Shown here in pieces: positions 40,765 through 49,060 of a stretch of DNA of 64,000 nt. The notes under the pieces were generated by a model. It saw nothing but the letters and a program-made list of their open reading frames with translations, was not told where the DNA came from and did no database searches. Made by a program: the position numbers and the translations under genes. The DNA lies in assembly GCA_034679345.1 (NCBI GenBank), contig JAXDAY010000004.1:186001-250000 (forward strand), read 5' to 3'. Positions within the stretch are counted from its first letter, which is position 1. Each line of letters opens with the position of its first letter. The DNA is from JAXDAY01 sp034679345. GTDB taxonomy: Bacteria > Eisenbacteria > RBG-16-71-46 > CAIMUX01 > VGJL01.

Positions 40765-42243
40765 ATGGAAGGGACCGAAGCCACGGCTGCCCGGTTCTCG
40801 CCTCTGAAGAGGATGCTCGGAGGCTATCAGGGGAATCGGATCCTCACCCTCTACGTCGCCGCGGTCGTCGGAGGGGGACTGGCTCTTCTCGTTTTCGCGG
40901 GCCGCTCGTCTCCTCCGGTATCCCTTGCTTTCTTCCTCTGGTTTCTCTTCAGCGTCGGAGCCGAGCTCCTCTGGCTGGAAACGCCCACCGGGGAGGGGAC
41001 CGACTCGATGGCCTCCACGTTCAACGTGGCGGTCCTCTATCTCTTCGGAAACGGCCTGTCCCTCTGGATCATCGGACTATCGGTGCTCGTCGCCACGCGG
41101 TTGATCCAGAAGCGGGACTGGTTTCGCACGATCTTCGGGCTCGGCCAGATCGTGATCACCGCCTTCATTGTCGGCACCGGCTTCGAGCTGATCTCCGGCA
41201 CGCAGCCGGGACTCGAGCAGTTCCGCTCGATGCGGGGAGTCGCCGGATTCGTCTTCGGCTGTATCGCCTACTTCTTCGTGAACACGTGTCTCGTCGCGGG
41301 CGCCGTCTCGATCCAGCGCGGCAGCCGCTTCTGGTCGACCTGGCGCACGAACTACGCCTACAAGAACGCGATTCTTTCGAGCGGCGCACTGTTCGCGCTG
41401 AGCCCTCTCTTGATCCTCTCGTACATGGCGATCGGTTACGCCGGAGTCATCCTCTTCTTCCTGCCGCTCGTGATCGTGAAGAACCAGAATCGCGAGTACA
41501 TCGAGCTGCAGCGCACGACGCAGGCCCTCATCAGCTCCGAGCGGATGGCCGCCAAAGGGGAGATGGCCGCATCCGTCGCGCACGAGATGCGCAACTACCT
41601 CGCGATCCTCTCCGGCCGCACGGAGCTGATGCGCCGCAAGATCGACCGCATGGGACTGGAGGAGTTCAAGCGCGACGCGCAGACGATGTGGGAGCAGATC
41701 GAGCGCCTCTCGAAGCTCTCGAAGGGGCTGCTCGATTTCTCCCACCGCGAGCTTCGAGTGACCCATTTCGACCTGAATGCGCTGTGCCGGGAGATGGTCG
41801 AGTTCCTGCAACCGCAAAACGCGTTCGACTCGGTGACGATCGAGTTCGCCGGAAACGACTCGCTGGGACCCGTGGAAGGCGACGCCGGGCAGATCCACCA
41901 GGTGGTCCTGAACCTCTGCCGCAACGCCGCCGACGCGCTCAAGGACGCGGGAGTCGTGGAGGGCCGGCTGCGGATCGAGACCTCGACGGAGGGGACCGGC
42001 TACGTCCGGGTCACGGTGGAGGACAACGGCCCCGGGGTTCCGCCGGGCATCCGCCAGCGGATCTTCGAGCCTGGATACACGACAAAGGAGTACGGCCACG
42101 GGTTCGGCCTGGCCACGACTTATCGGATTCTGGAGAACCACAAGGGGAGGATCTGGGTGGAGGATCGCCCGGGCGGGGGGGCGAGGTTCGTCTTCGCATG
42201 GCCCAGGGGGAAGTCCCCCGCGGCCGAGTCGAAGGCCGCCTAA
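40765..42243 (+). CDS. Polytopic membrane histidine kinase
   Basis: 492 residues. The N-terminal ~240 residues hold about seven membrane helices and little periplasmic loop, as in MASE-type sensors. A dimerisation domain follows with His273 (VAHEMRNYLAIL), where the usual Asn-Pro is Asn-Tyr. Then come an N box (VVLNLCRNAADAL) and G boxes (EDNGPGVPPG, GHGFGLATTY). No response regulator lies next to it. The ATG at 40765 has only a weak AGAAG site. The gene is divergent from pgeF, and both promoters must lie within the 98 bases between them. Confidence 0.88.
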   Translation: MEGTEATAARFSPLKRMLGGYQGNRILTLYVAAVVGGGLALLVFAGRSSPPVSLAFFLWFLFSVGAELLWLETPTGEGTDSMASTFNVAVLYLFGNGLSLWIIGLSVLVATRLIQKRDWFRTIFGLGQIVITAFIVGTGFELISGTQPGLEQFRSMRGVAGFVFGCIAYFFVNTCLVAGAVSIQRGSRFWSTWRTNYAYKNAILSSGALFALSPLLILSYMAIGYAGVILFFLPLVIVKNQNREYIELQRTTQALISSERMAAKGEMAASVAHEMRNYLAILSGRTELMRRKIDRMGLEEFKRDAQTMWEQIERLSKLSKGLLDFSHRELRVTHFDLNALCREMVEFLQPQNAFDSVTIEFAGNDSLGPVEGDAGQIHQVVLNLCRNAADALKDAGVVEGRLRIETSTEGTGYVRVTVEDNGPGVPPGIRQRIFEPGYTTKEYGHGFGLATTYRILENHKGRIWVEDRPGGGARFVFAWPRGKSPAAESKAA

Positions 42244-42361
42244 CCCGATCGGGCGCCGATTCTTGGTTGACAGGCTCGCGATGAGCCAGTTAGCCTGCGC
42301 GAGTCCCCTTCGCGGGATTAGGCCTTCGCAGCAGAACGGCGGAGAGGGGGAGGGCAAGCGT

Positions 42362-43678
42362 TTGAAGATACCACGCCTGCGGCGTTCGGTCGGTTGGATC
42401 CTGGCGGGATGCGCCGGATTGCTTCTGCTCTGGGCCCTCAGAATCCACGGACCCCTGCCAAGCTCAGACCCCATAGCCCAGGCCGATTCCCTCCCCGGAG
42501 CGCTCGCGTCCTACACGGTCACCGACACGGTCCATCGCGGGGATACCCTTGCCGGGTTGCTGCTGCGAAACAGAATGGCCCTCACCGAGATCGAGCGGGT
42601 GCTGCGCGAGATCCGGACTCATCAGTATTTCTCCCCGCGTTCGATTCTGCCGGGCCAGGTCATCGAGTTCACGCGCGATGACGCCGGTGAGCTGCGGAAC
42701 CTCCGGATCCGCTGCTCCCCGGAGGAGATCTTCGTCTTCGAGATGAGCCCGGACAGCCTGAGCTCCTTCGCGCAAGCCGTGGAGTGCGATGTCCACGTCC
42801 GGAAGCTCGGCGGCTTGGTCCAGACGACGCTCGAGGAGGCCGTGATATCGGCTGGAGGGGAAAGGCGGCTCGCCTACAAGCTGGCCGATGTCCTCTCTTG
42901 CGAGATCGACTTCTTCACCGAGGTGCACAAGGGAGATCGATTCGGTTTCATCGTCGAGGAGCGATTCGTCGAAGGCGCGTTCACAGGGTACGGGGACATC
43001 CTCTACGGCTGGTACGATGGCAAGGAGGCCGACGCCGCGGTCGCGTTCTTCCGGGGCGCGGATCCCAAGGGCGGTTACTATGACCTGGACGGCCGAAGCC
43101 TCAAGCGCGCCTTCCTGAAGAGCCCGCTCAACTATCGTCGGATCAGCTCGAGCTTCTCCAAGGCCCGGTTCCACCCGATTCTCAAGAGGTATCGCCCGCA
43201 CCACGGCGTGGACTACGCCGCGGCCACCGGGACTCCGGTCGTCGCCCTCGGCGACGGAACGGTGGAGTACGCCGGCTGGAAGGGTGGATACGGCAAGTTC
43301 GTCAAGATCCGCCACGATCGGACCTACCAGACCTGCTATGGGCACCTGAGCCGGTTCGCCTCCGGGATCCGAGCCGGATCGAAGGTCAAGCAGGGCGAGA
43401 AGATCGGCTATGTCGGCAAGACCGGGCTCGCGACGGGCCCTCACCTCCACTTCGAGGTGATCGAGGGCGGTCGATCGATCAATCCCCTGGCCATGAAGAC
43501 GGTCCCCTCGGAACCGATCCCCGCCTCGAAGCTTTCGGAGTACCGGGAACTGGTCGGCAGCCTCCGGTGGGCGGAGTCGCAGATGGTCGCAGGTTCGCTA
43601 CTCCTGGAGGAGGAATGGCGCGGACTGCTCGCGCAGAACCTGGCTGCGGCAACCAGCGAGTCTCCCGCCGCTCGTTGA
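42362..43678 (+). CDS. M23 family metallopeptidase with LysM/OapA-like N-terminal region
   Basis: 438 residues. A signal-anchor helix (WILAGCAGLLLLWALRI, ~11-27) is followed by a LysM/OapA-type segment (YTVTDTVHRGDTLAGLLLRN). The C-terminal LytM domain has zinc motifs HHGVDY near 280 and HLHFEV near 361, both complete, so it should be an active endopeptidase on peptidoglycan or an activator of one. The Csd3/MepM-like order of domains supports a role in cell-wall growth. TTG 42362 was chosen because GGGGGAGGG lies upstream and it directly precedes the basic pre-anchor region. Confidence 0.9.
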   Translation: MKIPRLRRSVGWILAGCAGLLLLWALRIHGPLPSSDPIAQADSLPGALASYTVTDTVHRGDTLAGLLLRNRMALTEIERVLREIRTHQYFSPRSILPGQVIEFTRDDAGELRNLRIRCSPEEIFVFEMSPDSLSSFAQAVECDVHVRKLGGLVQTTLEEAVISAGGERRLAYKLADVLSCEIDFFTEVHKGDRFGFIVEERFVEGAFTGYGDILYGWYDGKEADAAVAFFRGADPKGGYYDLDGRSLKRAFLKSPLNYRRISSSFSKARFHPILKRYRPHHGVDYAAATGTPVVALGDGTVEYAGWKGGYGKFVKIRHDRTYQTCYGHLSRFASGIRAGSKVKQGEKIGYVGKTGLATGPHLHFEVIEGGRSINPLAMKTVPSEPIPASKLSEYRELVGSLRWAESQMVAGSLLLEEEWRGLLAQNLAAATSESPAAR

Positions 43679-43703
43679 CACCTCTTCGAATCGAATGTTA
43701 GCG
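43675..43703 (+). promoter_or_regulatory. Candidate promoter before the prenyl synthase gene
   Basis: Perfect TTGACA at 43675-43680, then 17 bases and TTAGCG at 43698-43703, a poor -10 match. It sits over the stop of the M23 gene, about 80 bases before the next start. Confidence 0.3.
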
Positions 43704-43781
43704 TTGCCGGATGGCGCATAGAAGGCGCGCCATTCCGGGTGGCGGCCGACGGTCCAAGCATCGACGGGAAAGGGGAGAGGC

Positions 43782-44804
43782 GTGTCGAGCTCCAATCTGG
43801 AGACCTATCTGAGGTCTTTCCAGGCTGATACCAAGCTTCACTCCTTTCAGGAGCCGATTCGGGACGACCTCGAGCGGATGCACGTCCGTTTGCGGGGATT
43901 CTTCGATTCCCGCATCCCGCTCATCGAGGAGGTCGGCGAGCATCTCCTGGCGATGTCTGGGAAGCGCTTCCGGCCGGCTCTCACGCTCCTGATCGCGCGG
44001 CTCGACGGCGAGCCGCAGCGCGATCCGACCCTCGCTGCCGCGGCGATCGAGCTGATCCACACGGCCACCCTGGTGCACGACGACACGATCGACAAGAGCG
44101 CGCTGCGCCGCGGACTGCCCACGATCAACGCCCTCTATAACGACCTCGTGGCGACGATCCTGGGCGACTACATCTACACCAAGGTGCTCGTCGATCTGCA
44201 GGCGCTGGGGGAGGATGCCATCGTCCGCATCTTGACGCGGGTGACCTACGAAATGTCGGTCGGCGAGATGTTGCAGATCCAGCAGAAGCGGAACGTCGAT
44301 CTCGCCGAGGAGGACTACCTGGAGCTCGTGGATGCGAAGACCGCCTCTCTGATGGTGGCCTCCTGCGAGGTCGGAGCGCAAACCGCGGGTTTCGACACGG
44401 AGCGCGTCGAGACCCTCCGGGCGTTCGGGCTCGAGCTCGGCCGAGCCTACCAGATCACCGATGACGTCTTCGACTACATCGGCGACGCGGCGCAGCTCGG
44501 GAAGTTCGGCCATTCCGATCTGGCGGAGGGGAAGGTGACCCTGCCTCTGGTTCGCGCGATCCGGCGCGCCACGCAGGCGGAGAAGGCGCGGGTCACCGAG
44601 ATCCTCGCCGCCCCCTCGATCACGCAGGAGGACTGGGTCTTCGTCCTGGAGCTGTTGCACTCTCGCGGCGCGCTGGAGGAGTGTCGCCAGACCGCCCTCG
44701 CCGCGGCCCAACGGGCGATCGAGCGTCTCGAACCGCTCCGGCCCTCGGCCTACCTGGCCGGACTCCGCCAGGCGGTCGACTACGCGGTGACGCGGATCCA
44801 TTGA
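43782..44804 (+). CDS. Long-chain trans-polyprenyl diphosphate synthase
   Basis: 340 residues. The first aspartate motif is LVHDDTIDKS near 105 and the second is ITDDVFDYIGD near 225. GKRFRPAL precedes the first, and EGKVTLPL follows the second. Small residues before the first motif (HTATLVHDD) fit a long-chain product such as the hepta- to nonaprenyl tail of a quinone. It condenses isopentenyl diphosphate in the cytoplasm. GTG 43782 has AGGGGAGAGG upstream. The stop overlaps the rsfS start as TTGA. A second, short-chain-type synthase lies at 55932. Confidence 0.92.
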   Translation: MSSSNLETYLRSFQADTKLHSFQEPIRDDLERMHVRLRGFFDSRIPLIEEVGEHLLAMSGKRFRPALTLLIARLDGEPQRDPTLAAAAIELIHTATLVHDDTIDKSALRRGLPTINALYNDLVATILGDYIYTKVLVDLQALGEDAIVRILTRVTYEMSVGEMLQIQQKRNVDLAEEDYLELVDAKTASLMVASCEVGAQTAGFDTERVETLRAFGLELGRAYQITDDVFDYIGDAAQLGKFGHSDLAEGKVTLPLVRAIRRATQAEKARVTEILAAPSITQEDWVFVLELLHSRGALEECRQTALAAAQRAIERLEPLRPSAYLAGLRQAVDYAVTRIH

Positions 44805-45199
44805 GCGCGCGCGTCGCTTCCCGGCCCAAGAGCCCGAAGACCCTGGCGCGAAAGATCTCGCGCCTGGCTCTGGAGAAGAAGGCCGAGGACATCGTCATCC
44901 TGGATCTGACCGGGCTCTCCGCGGCCTGCGATTGCTTCGTGATCTGTTCCGGCGCTTCGGAGCCTCAGGTCGGCGCGATTGCCGAGCAGATCGTCGGCAA
45001 GCTCAAGGAGCAGGGGATCGCCCCGTGGCACGTGGAGGGGCGGGCCGTCCGGCGATGGATCCTGATCGACTATGTGGACGTCGTCGTCCATGTCTTCCAT
45101 CATGAGACCCGCGAGTACTACACGCTGGAGCGGCTTTGGGCCGATGCCAAAGTCACGAAGGTTCGGGAACCTGCGAGAACTCGGAGGCGGGAGGCGTGA
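44801..45199 (+). CDS. rsfS: Ribosome silencing factor RsfS
   Basis: 132 residues. RsfS binds uL14 on the 50S subunit and blocks subunit joining when nutrients are low. Family motifs are DIVILDLTGLSAACDCFVIC, then SGASEPQVGAIAEQI and the HHETREYYTLERLW end motif. TTG 44801 is the only start that keeps the N-terminal helix; it overlaps the upstream stop, and the ribosome site is weak, suggesting translational coupling. The usual nadD neighbour is absent. The stop overlaps the next gene as GTGA. Confidence 0.93.
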   Translation: MSARVASRPKSPKTLARKISRLALEKKAEDIVILDLTGLSAACDCFVICSGASEPQVGAIAEQIVGKLKEQGIAPWHVEGRAVRRWILIDYVDVVVHVFHHETREYYTLERLWADAKVTKVREPARTRRREA

Positions 45200-46110
45200 A
45201 GGGGATCCTGGTTGTCGGTTCGATCGCGCTCGACACGATCCACACGCCGTCCGGGAGCCGGGTGGACGCCCTGGGAGGCTCGGCGAGCTACTTCTCCCTC
45301 GCGGCGGGTCTCTACGGACCGGTTCGCGTGGTCGCCGTCGTGGGGGAGGATTTCAGCGCCGAACACCGCGAGATGCTCGCCAAGCGGGGCGCCGATCTCG
45401 AGGGGCTCACGATCTCCCAAGGAAGAACCTTCCGCTGGGAAGGGATCTACGGCGCCGACATGAACGATCGTCGGACCATCCGCACGGAGCTGAACGTCTT
45501 CGACTCGTTCCATCCCGTCCTACCTGAGCGGTACCGGGAGTCGGGCGTCGTTTTTCTCGCGAACATCGACCCGCTCTTGCAGGAGGAAGTGCTCGATCAG
45601 CTGGCTCATCCCTGGTTGGTCGCCCTCGACACGATGAACTACTGGATCGAGCATCGACGGCCCGAACTGCTGAGGGTCTTGCGTCGGGCCAACGTCTTGC
45701 TGTTGAACGACGCCGAGGCCCGCGAGCTCACCGGATCGGAGAACATCCTGAAAGCCGCCGAGGGGATCCGGATGATGGGGCCCTCCGTGGTCGTCGTGAA
45801 GCGCGGGGAGTACGGCGCCCTTGCCCGGACGGAGCGGGGTTGGTACTGGGTGCCCGCGTTCCCTGTGGAGGCGGTCAAGGACCCCACCGGGGCGGGAGAT
45901 ACCTTCGCCGGAGGGATGCTGGGACGGATGAGCCGCGCGGAGGCCCTGGACGAGCGAAGCGTTCGCTGGGGGATGACCCACGGAACCGCCGTCGCATCCT
46001 TTGCTGTCGAGGAGTTCGGCGTCGACGGGATCATGTCGGCGGAGCTCGGATCGGTGCGAGACCGGATCCGCATGCTGAGCGAGATGACCCGCATTGACGG
46101 AGAGGCTTGA
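45196..46110 (+). CDS. PfkB family sugar or nucleoside kinase
   Basis: 304 residues of the ribokinase fold. It opens with LVVGSIALDTI and DALGGSASYFSLAAG, a substrate-binding Gly pair. The anion-hole and catalytic-base motif DPTGAGDTFAGGMLG lies near residue 235, and VVVKRGEYGA precedes it. The substrate cannot be fixed; such kinases act on ribose, fructose, adenosine or nucleotide-sugar precursors. The GTG start has GGAGGCGGGAGG upstream and overlaps rsfS by GTGA. It is encoded in a unit leading to purM, which hints at nucleotide metabolism only weakly. Confidence 0.88.
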   Translation: MKGILVVGSIALDTIHTPSGSRVDALGGSASYFSLAAGLYGPVRVVAVVGEDFSAEHREMLAKRGADLEGLTISQGRTFRWEGIYGADMNDRRTIRTELNVFDSFHPVLPERYRESGVVFLANIDPLLQEEVLDQLAHPWLVALDTMNYWIEHRRPELLRVLRRANVLLLNDAEARELTGSENILKAAEGIRMMGPSVVVVKRGEYGALARTERGWYWVPAFPVEAVKDPTGAGDTFAGGMLGRMSRAEALDERSVRWGMTHGTAVASFAVEEFGVDGIMSAELGSVRDRIRMLSEMTRIDGEA

Positions 46111-46111
46111 G

Positions 46112-46591
46112 ATGGAGATCACGGGGCATGGGCGCTCCAGCCGGACCGACGGCGCCGTCAAGATCGTCGCCGTCAATCTTCGCCGGGAGGGCGAGAAGAT
46201 CTCGGCCAGCGCTCACCTGGAGCGAAACGATCGTTCGGGGCAGGGGACGGCGAGCGCGCTTGCCACGAGGGGAAACCACCTACGCGTCGCTGCGGAGGCT
46301 ACCCTCCAGGCGGCGGCGGAGCTGGATGTCGAGGTCGGCCGCATGCACCTCGGCGCCGTGAAGAGCGCGGTCCTCGACGGGATCCGCGTTGTGCTGGTGC
46401 GCCTGACGCACCTCGACCGCGGTGTCGAGCGCGATCTGATCGGCTGCGCTTCCATGAAGACGGGAGCCTGGGACGCCGCGGCCGCCGCGGTCCTCGACGC
46501 GGTCGGGAGGTTGCCGGCCCGCGCGCAACCTCACGGTGCGATGCCCCCGGAGGAGGAGGTCGAGTACGAGATCGGGGAGGACGAGGCATGA
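46112..46591 (+). CDS. Conserved-looking protein of unknown function before purM
   Basis: 159 residues. No family is recognised. The central part reads like a compact alpha/beta domain: a helix LRVAAEATLQAAAELDVEVG, a strand pair with AVLDGIRVVLVRLTHL, a CASMKTG loop and a helix AWDAAAAAVLDAVGRL. It ends with an acidic tail (EEEVEYEIGEDEA). There is no signal peptide or membrane helix, so it is probably cytoplasmic. ATG 46112 has GGAGAGG six bases upstream. It lies one base after the kinase stop and overlaps purM by ATGA, so it is clearly part of the operon. Confidence 0.65.
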   Translation: MEITGHGRSSRTDGAVKIVAVNLRREGEKISASAHLERNDRSGQGTASALATRGNHLRVAAEATLQAAAELDVEVGRMHLGAVKSAVLDGIRVVLVRLTHLDRGVERDLIGCASMKTGAWDAAAAAVLDAVGRLPARAQPHGAMPPEEEVEYEIGEDEA

Positions 46592-47634
46592 GCGAGCCGA
46601 GGCCGGTCGCCCCGCGCTATGAGCAGGCGGGCGTCTCCCTCAAGAGCGGGCGCGAATCGGTCCGCCGCATCAAGGAGCGGGTCCGGTCGACCTTCGGCCC
46701 TCGAGTCGAGAGCCAGATCGGCTCCTTCGCCGGCTTCTTCTCCTATCCCACGCCCGGCTCCGAGCGCCTGCTCGTCAGCAGCATGGACGGCGTCGGGACA
46801 AAGCTCCGCCTGGCGGCTCAGGCGGGTCGATGGGAAGGGGTCGGCTACGACCTCGTTTCCCATTGCGTCAACGACATCCTCGTGCACGGCGCGCGACCAA
46901 TCTTCTTCCTCGACTACATCGGGGCCGGAAAGCTCGACCCGGATGTCGTGGAGACGGTGATCGCCGGGCTCGTGGAGGCGTGCAACGAGGCGGGGTGCGC
47001 GCTGATCGGCGGCGAGACGGCGGAGATGCCCGGCATGTACTCTCCGGGCGAGCTGGACCTGGTCGGCTGCATCGTCGGGGAGGTCGAGCGCGCTAGACTC
47101 GTGAACGGCCGAGCCGCGAGTGCCGGGGATCGCTTGATCGGGCTCGCCTCCCAGGGACTCCACACGAATGGCTACTCCCTCGCCCGGCGGGTCGTCCTGG
47201 AAGAGGGAAGCCTCTCGCCGGGCGATCCGATCCCAGGGCTGGGGAAGAGCGTCGCCGACGCTCTCCTGAGCCGGCACCATATGTACCTGCCGGCCGTGGG
47301 CCCGCTCATCGAGAGGCTGCCGGTGCACGGCATGGCCCACATCACCGGCGGCGGGATTCCGGAGAATCTCCCCAGGGCGCTGCGTGACGGGATCCGTGCC
47401 CGGGTTCGCAGGTCGGCCTGGACGATCCCCCCTCTTTTCCTGGCGATCGAGAGAATGGGCGGAATCGGTCGCGAGGAGATGTTCGAAGTCTTCAACATGG
47501 GGATCGGTTTCATCCTGGTCGTCCCGGCGGGCAGCGAGGAAGAGTGGCTGGCTGCGCTGAGGGAGACCGGGGAGCCTGCCGTCCCGCTGGGGGGGGTCGA
47601 GGAAGGGGAACGCGGCGTCGTCTGGGATGACTGA
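46588..47634 (+). CDS. purM: Phosphoribosylformylglycinamidine cyclo-ligase
   Basis: 348 residues, the usual AIR synthetase length. It closes the imidazole ring in step five of purine synthesis using ATP. Characteristic motifs are YEQAGVSLKSGRESVRRIK, SMDGVGTKLRLA, VSHCVNDILVHGARPIFFLD, ALIGGETAEMPGMY, SQGLHTNGYSLAR, and the late HITGGGIPENLPR. The start overlaps the unknown gene by ATGA. No other pur genes are in the window, so purine genes are dispersed in this genome. Confidence 0.97.
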   Translation: MSEPRPVAPRYEQAGVSLKSGRESVRRIKERVRSTFGPRVESQIGSFAGFFSYPTPGSERLLVSSMDGVGTKLRLAAQAGRWEGVGYDLVSHCVNDILVHGARPIFFLDYIGAGKLDPDVVETVIAGLVEACNEAGCALIGGETAEMPGMYSPGELDLVGCIVGEVERARLVNGRAASAGDRLIGLASQGLHTNGYSLARRVVLEEGSLSPGDPIPGLGKSVADALLSRHHMYLPAVGPLIERLPVHGMAHITGGGIPENLPRALRDGIRARVRRSAWTIPPLFLAIERMGGIGREEMFEVFNMGIGFILVVPAGSEEEWLAALRETGEPAVPLGGVEEGERGVVWDD

Positions 47635-47661
47635 CGCCCCTCCCGTCTCCGATTCGACTCG

Positions 47662-48720
47662 ATGAAGATCATTCTCAGAGACGGAATCGACTCGGCTGCG
47701 ATCCATCATATCGAGCAGTGGCTCGTCACGCACGGCTGCGTCGTTCACCGTCTCGAGCAGGATGGACGCCAGACCCTCTGTTCGATCGCAGAAGGGCTCG
47801 AGATCGATCTGGATCAAGTCCGCGCACTGCCCGGCGTCGACGCCGTCGCGCGAATCCCCCACTCATTCAAGCTCGCCAGCCGGGCCTTCCGTCCCGCGGA
47901 CACGGTGATCGACGTCGGCGGGATCGCCATCGGAGGGCCCGAGATCGTCATGATGGCTGGGCCGTGCGCCGTCGAAGGCGAGGAGCAGGTGCGCACCGTG
48001 GCGCGCGCGGTGCGAGCCGCGGGGGCGCGCGTGCTGCGGGGCGGGGCCTTCAAACCGCGGACTTCTCCGTACGCGTTTCAGGGACTCGGCGTCACGGGTC
48101 TCAGGATCCTGCGCGCGGCGGCTGATGAGAGCGGGATGGCCGTCGTGAGCGAGATCATGGACGTGAGCCAGCTCGAGGTGATGCTCGACTATGTCGACAT
48201 CCTGCAGGTCGGCGCCCGCAACGTCCAGAACTTCACGCTCCTGCAGGCTCTCGGCCAGGTCGATCGGCCCGTCCTCCTCAAACGCGGCATGTCCTCGACG
48301 ATGGATGAGTGGCTGATGGCGGCGGAGTACATCATGTCGGGCGGGAATCGGAAGGTGATCGTCTGCGAGCGGGGGATTCGGGCCTTTGGCGGATCGTACA
48401 CGCGCAACACCCTCGATCTCTCCGCCATCCCGGTCGTGAAGCAGCTCTCCCACCTGCCGATCGTGATCGATCCGAGCCATGCCGTGGGAGTCCGCGACAA
48501 GGTGCTTCCGCTCGCACGCGCCGCCGTGGCGGCGGGCTGCGACGGGCTGCTCATCGAGGTCCATCCGAGACCCGAGGAGGCACTCTGCGACGGCCCGCAG
48601 AGCCTTCGAATCGACGATTTCGCCGCGCTGGCCGAGCAGGTCCGGCGGATCGCGGAGGCGATCGGACGTCCAATCGCGCCGCCGGGACCCGCGCCGGGAC
48701 CCCGGGGGCCCCGGGGTTGA
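47662..48720 (+). CDS. aroF: 3-deoxy-7-phosphoheptulonate synthase, AroF/KDPG-fold type
   Basis: 352 residues. An N-terminal ferredoxin-like regulatory domain (~1-85) precedes the TIM barrel. Motifs are MMAGPCAVEGEEQ, RGGAFKPRTSPYAFQG, QVGARNVQNF, LLKRGMSST and VIDPSHAVG. This is the first shikimate-pathway enzyme, joining PEP and erythrose 4-phosphate, and the N-terminal domain is the usual seat of feedback control. ATG 47662 lies 27 bases after purM. A Pro/Gly-rich tail ends just before the tRNA-Val promoter. Confidence 0.95.
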   Translation: MKIILRDGIDSAAIHHIEQWLVTHGCVVHRLEQDGRQTLCSIAEGLEIDLDQVRALPGVDAVARIPHSFKLASRAFRPADTVIDVGGIAIGGPEIVMMAGPCAVEGEEQVRTVARAVRAAGARVLRGGAFKPRTSPYAFQGLGVTGLRILRAAADESGMAVVSEIMDVSQLEVMLDYVDILQVGARNVQNFTLLQALGQVDRPVLLKRGMSSTMDEWLMAAEYIMSGGNRKVIVCERGIRAFGGSYTRNTLDLSAIPVVKQLSHLPIVIDPSHAVGVRDKVLPLARAAVAAGCDGLLIEVHPRPEEALCDGPQSLRIDDFAALAEQVRRIAEAIGRPIAPPGPAPGPRGPRG

Positions 48721-48746
48721 CAGGGGGAAGGGACCATGGATAGACT
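48717..48746 (+). promoter_or_regulatory. Candidate promoter for tRNA-Val
   Basis: Perfect TTGACA at 48717-48722, an 18-base spacer, and TAGACT at 48741-48746. It overlaps the aroF stop and would start transcription near 48753, 14 bases before the mature tRNA. Confidence 0.5.
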
Positions 48747-48766
48747 CGGATGACTTGAGTGGGTGT

Positions 48767-48843
48767 GGGCGACTAGCTCAGGTGGTTAGAGTGCTTGCTT
48801 GACATGCAAGAGGTCAGTGGTTCAAGTCCACTGTCGCCCACCA
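48767..48843 (+). tRNA. tRNA-Val (anticodon GAC), CCA encoded
   Basis: The acceptor stem is GGGCGAC (48767-48773) with GTCGCCC (48833-48839), discriminator A, and CCA at 48841-48843. Anticodon stem CTTGC/GCAAG holds loop TTGACAT, giving GAC. The T stem is AGTGG/CCACT around TTCAAGT. All arms pair fully. Confidence 0.96.
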
Positions 48844-48980
48844 TTTGGGCGCGGACGGCGAGTGCCGTTCGCCGGTGTCCGGTCAGCGACGCAAGAAGAA
48901 GCCTGCTTCTCACCCGCCGGCTCCGTAGCCAGGCCGGGTTCGGTCGCGAGGGGACTGCGTGTCCCCGTCCGTCCGAGTCA

Positions 48981-49013
48981 GGGAGGCGGCTTCGGCCGCC
49001 TCCCCTCTTTTTT
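48981..49013 (+). terminator. Intrinsic terminator or attenuator between tRNA-Val and infC
   Basis: GGGAGGCGGC (48981-48990), a TTCG tetraloop, GCCGCCTCCC (48995-49004), then CTCTTTTTT. This is a textbook terminator. It can end the tRNA transcript, or act in the infC leader as an attenuator, since infC begins about 50 bases later. Confidence 0.88.
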
Positions 49014-49060
49014 GGCGGCGTCGTAGACCGGAAGGCGTCAGAAGGCGGGGGTAACTGAAG

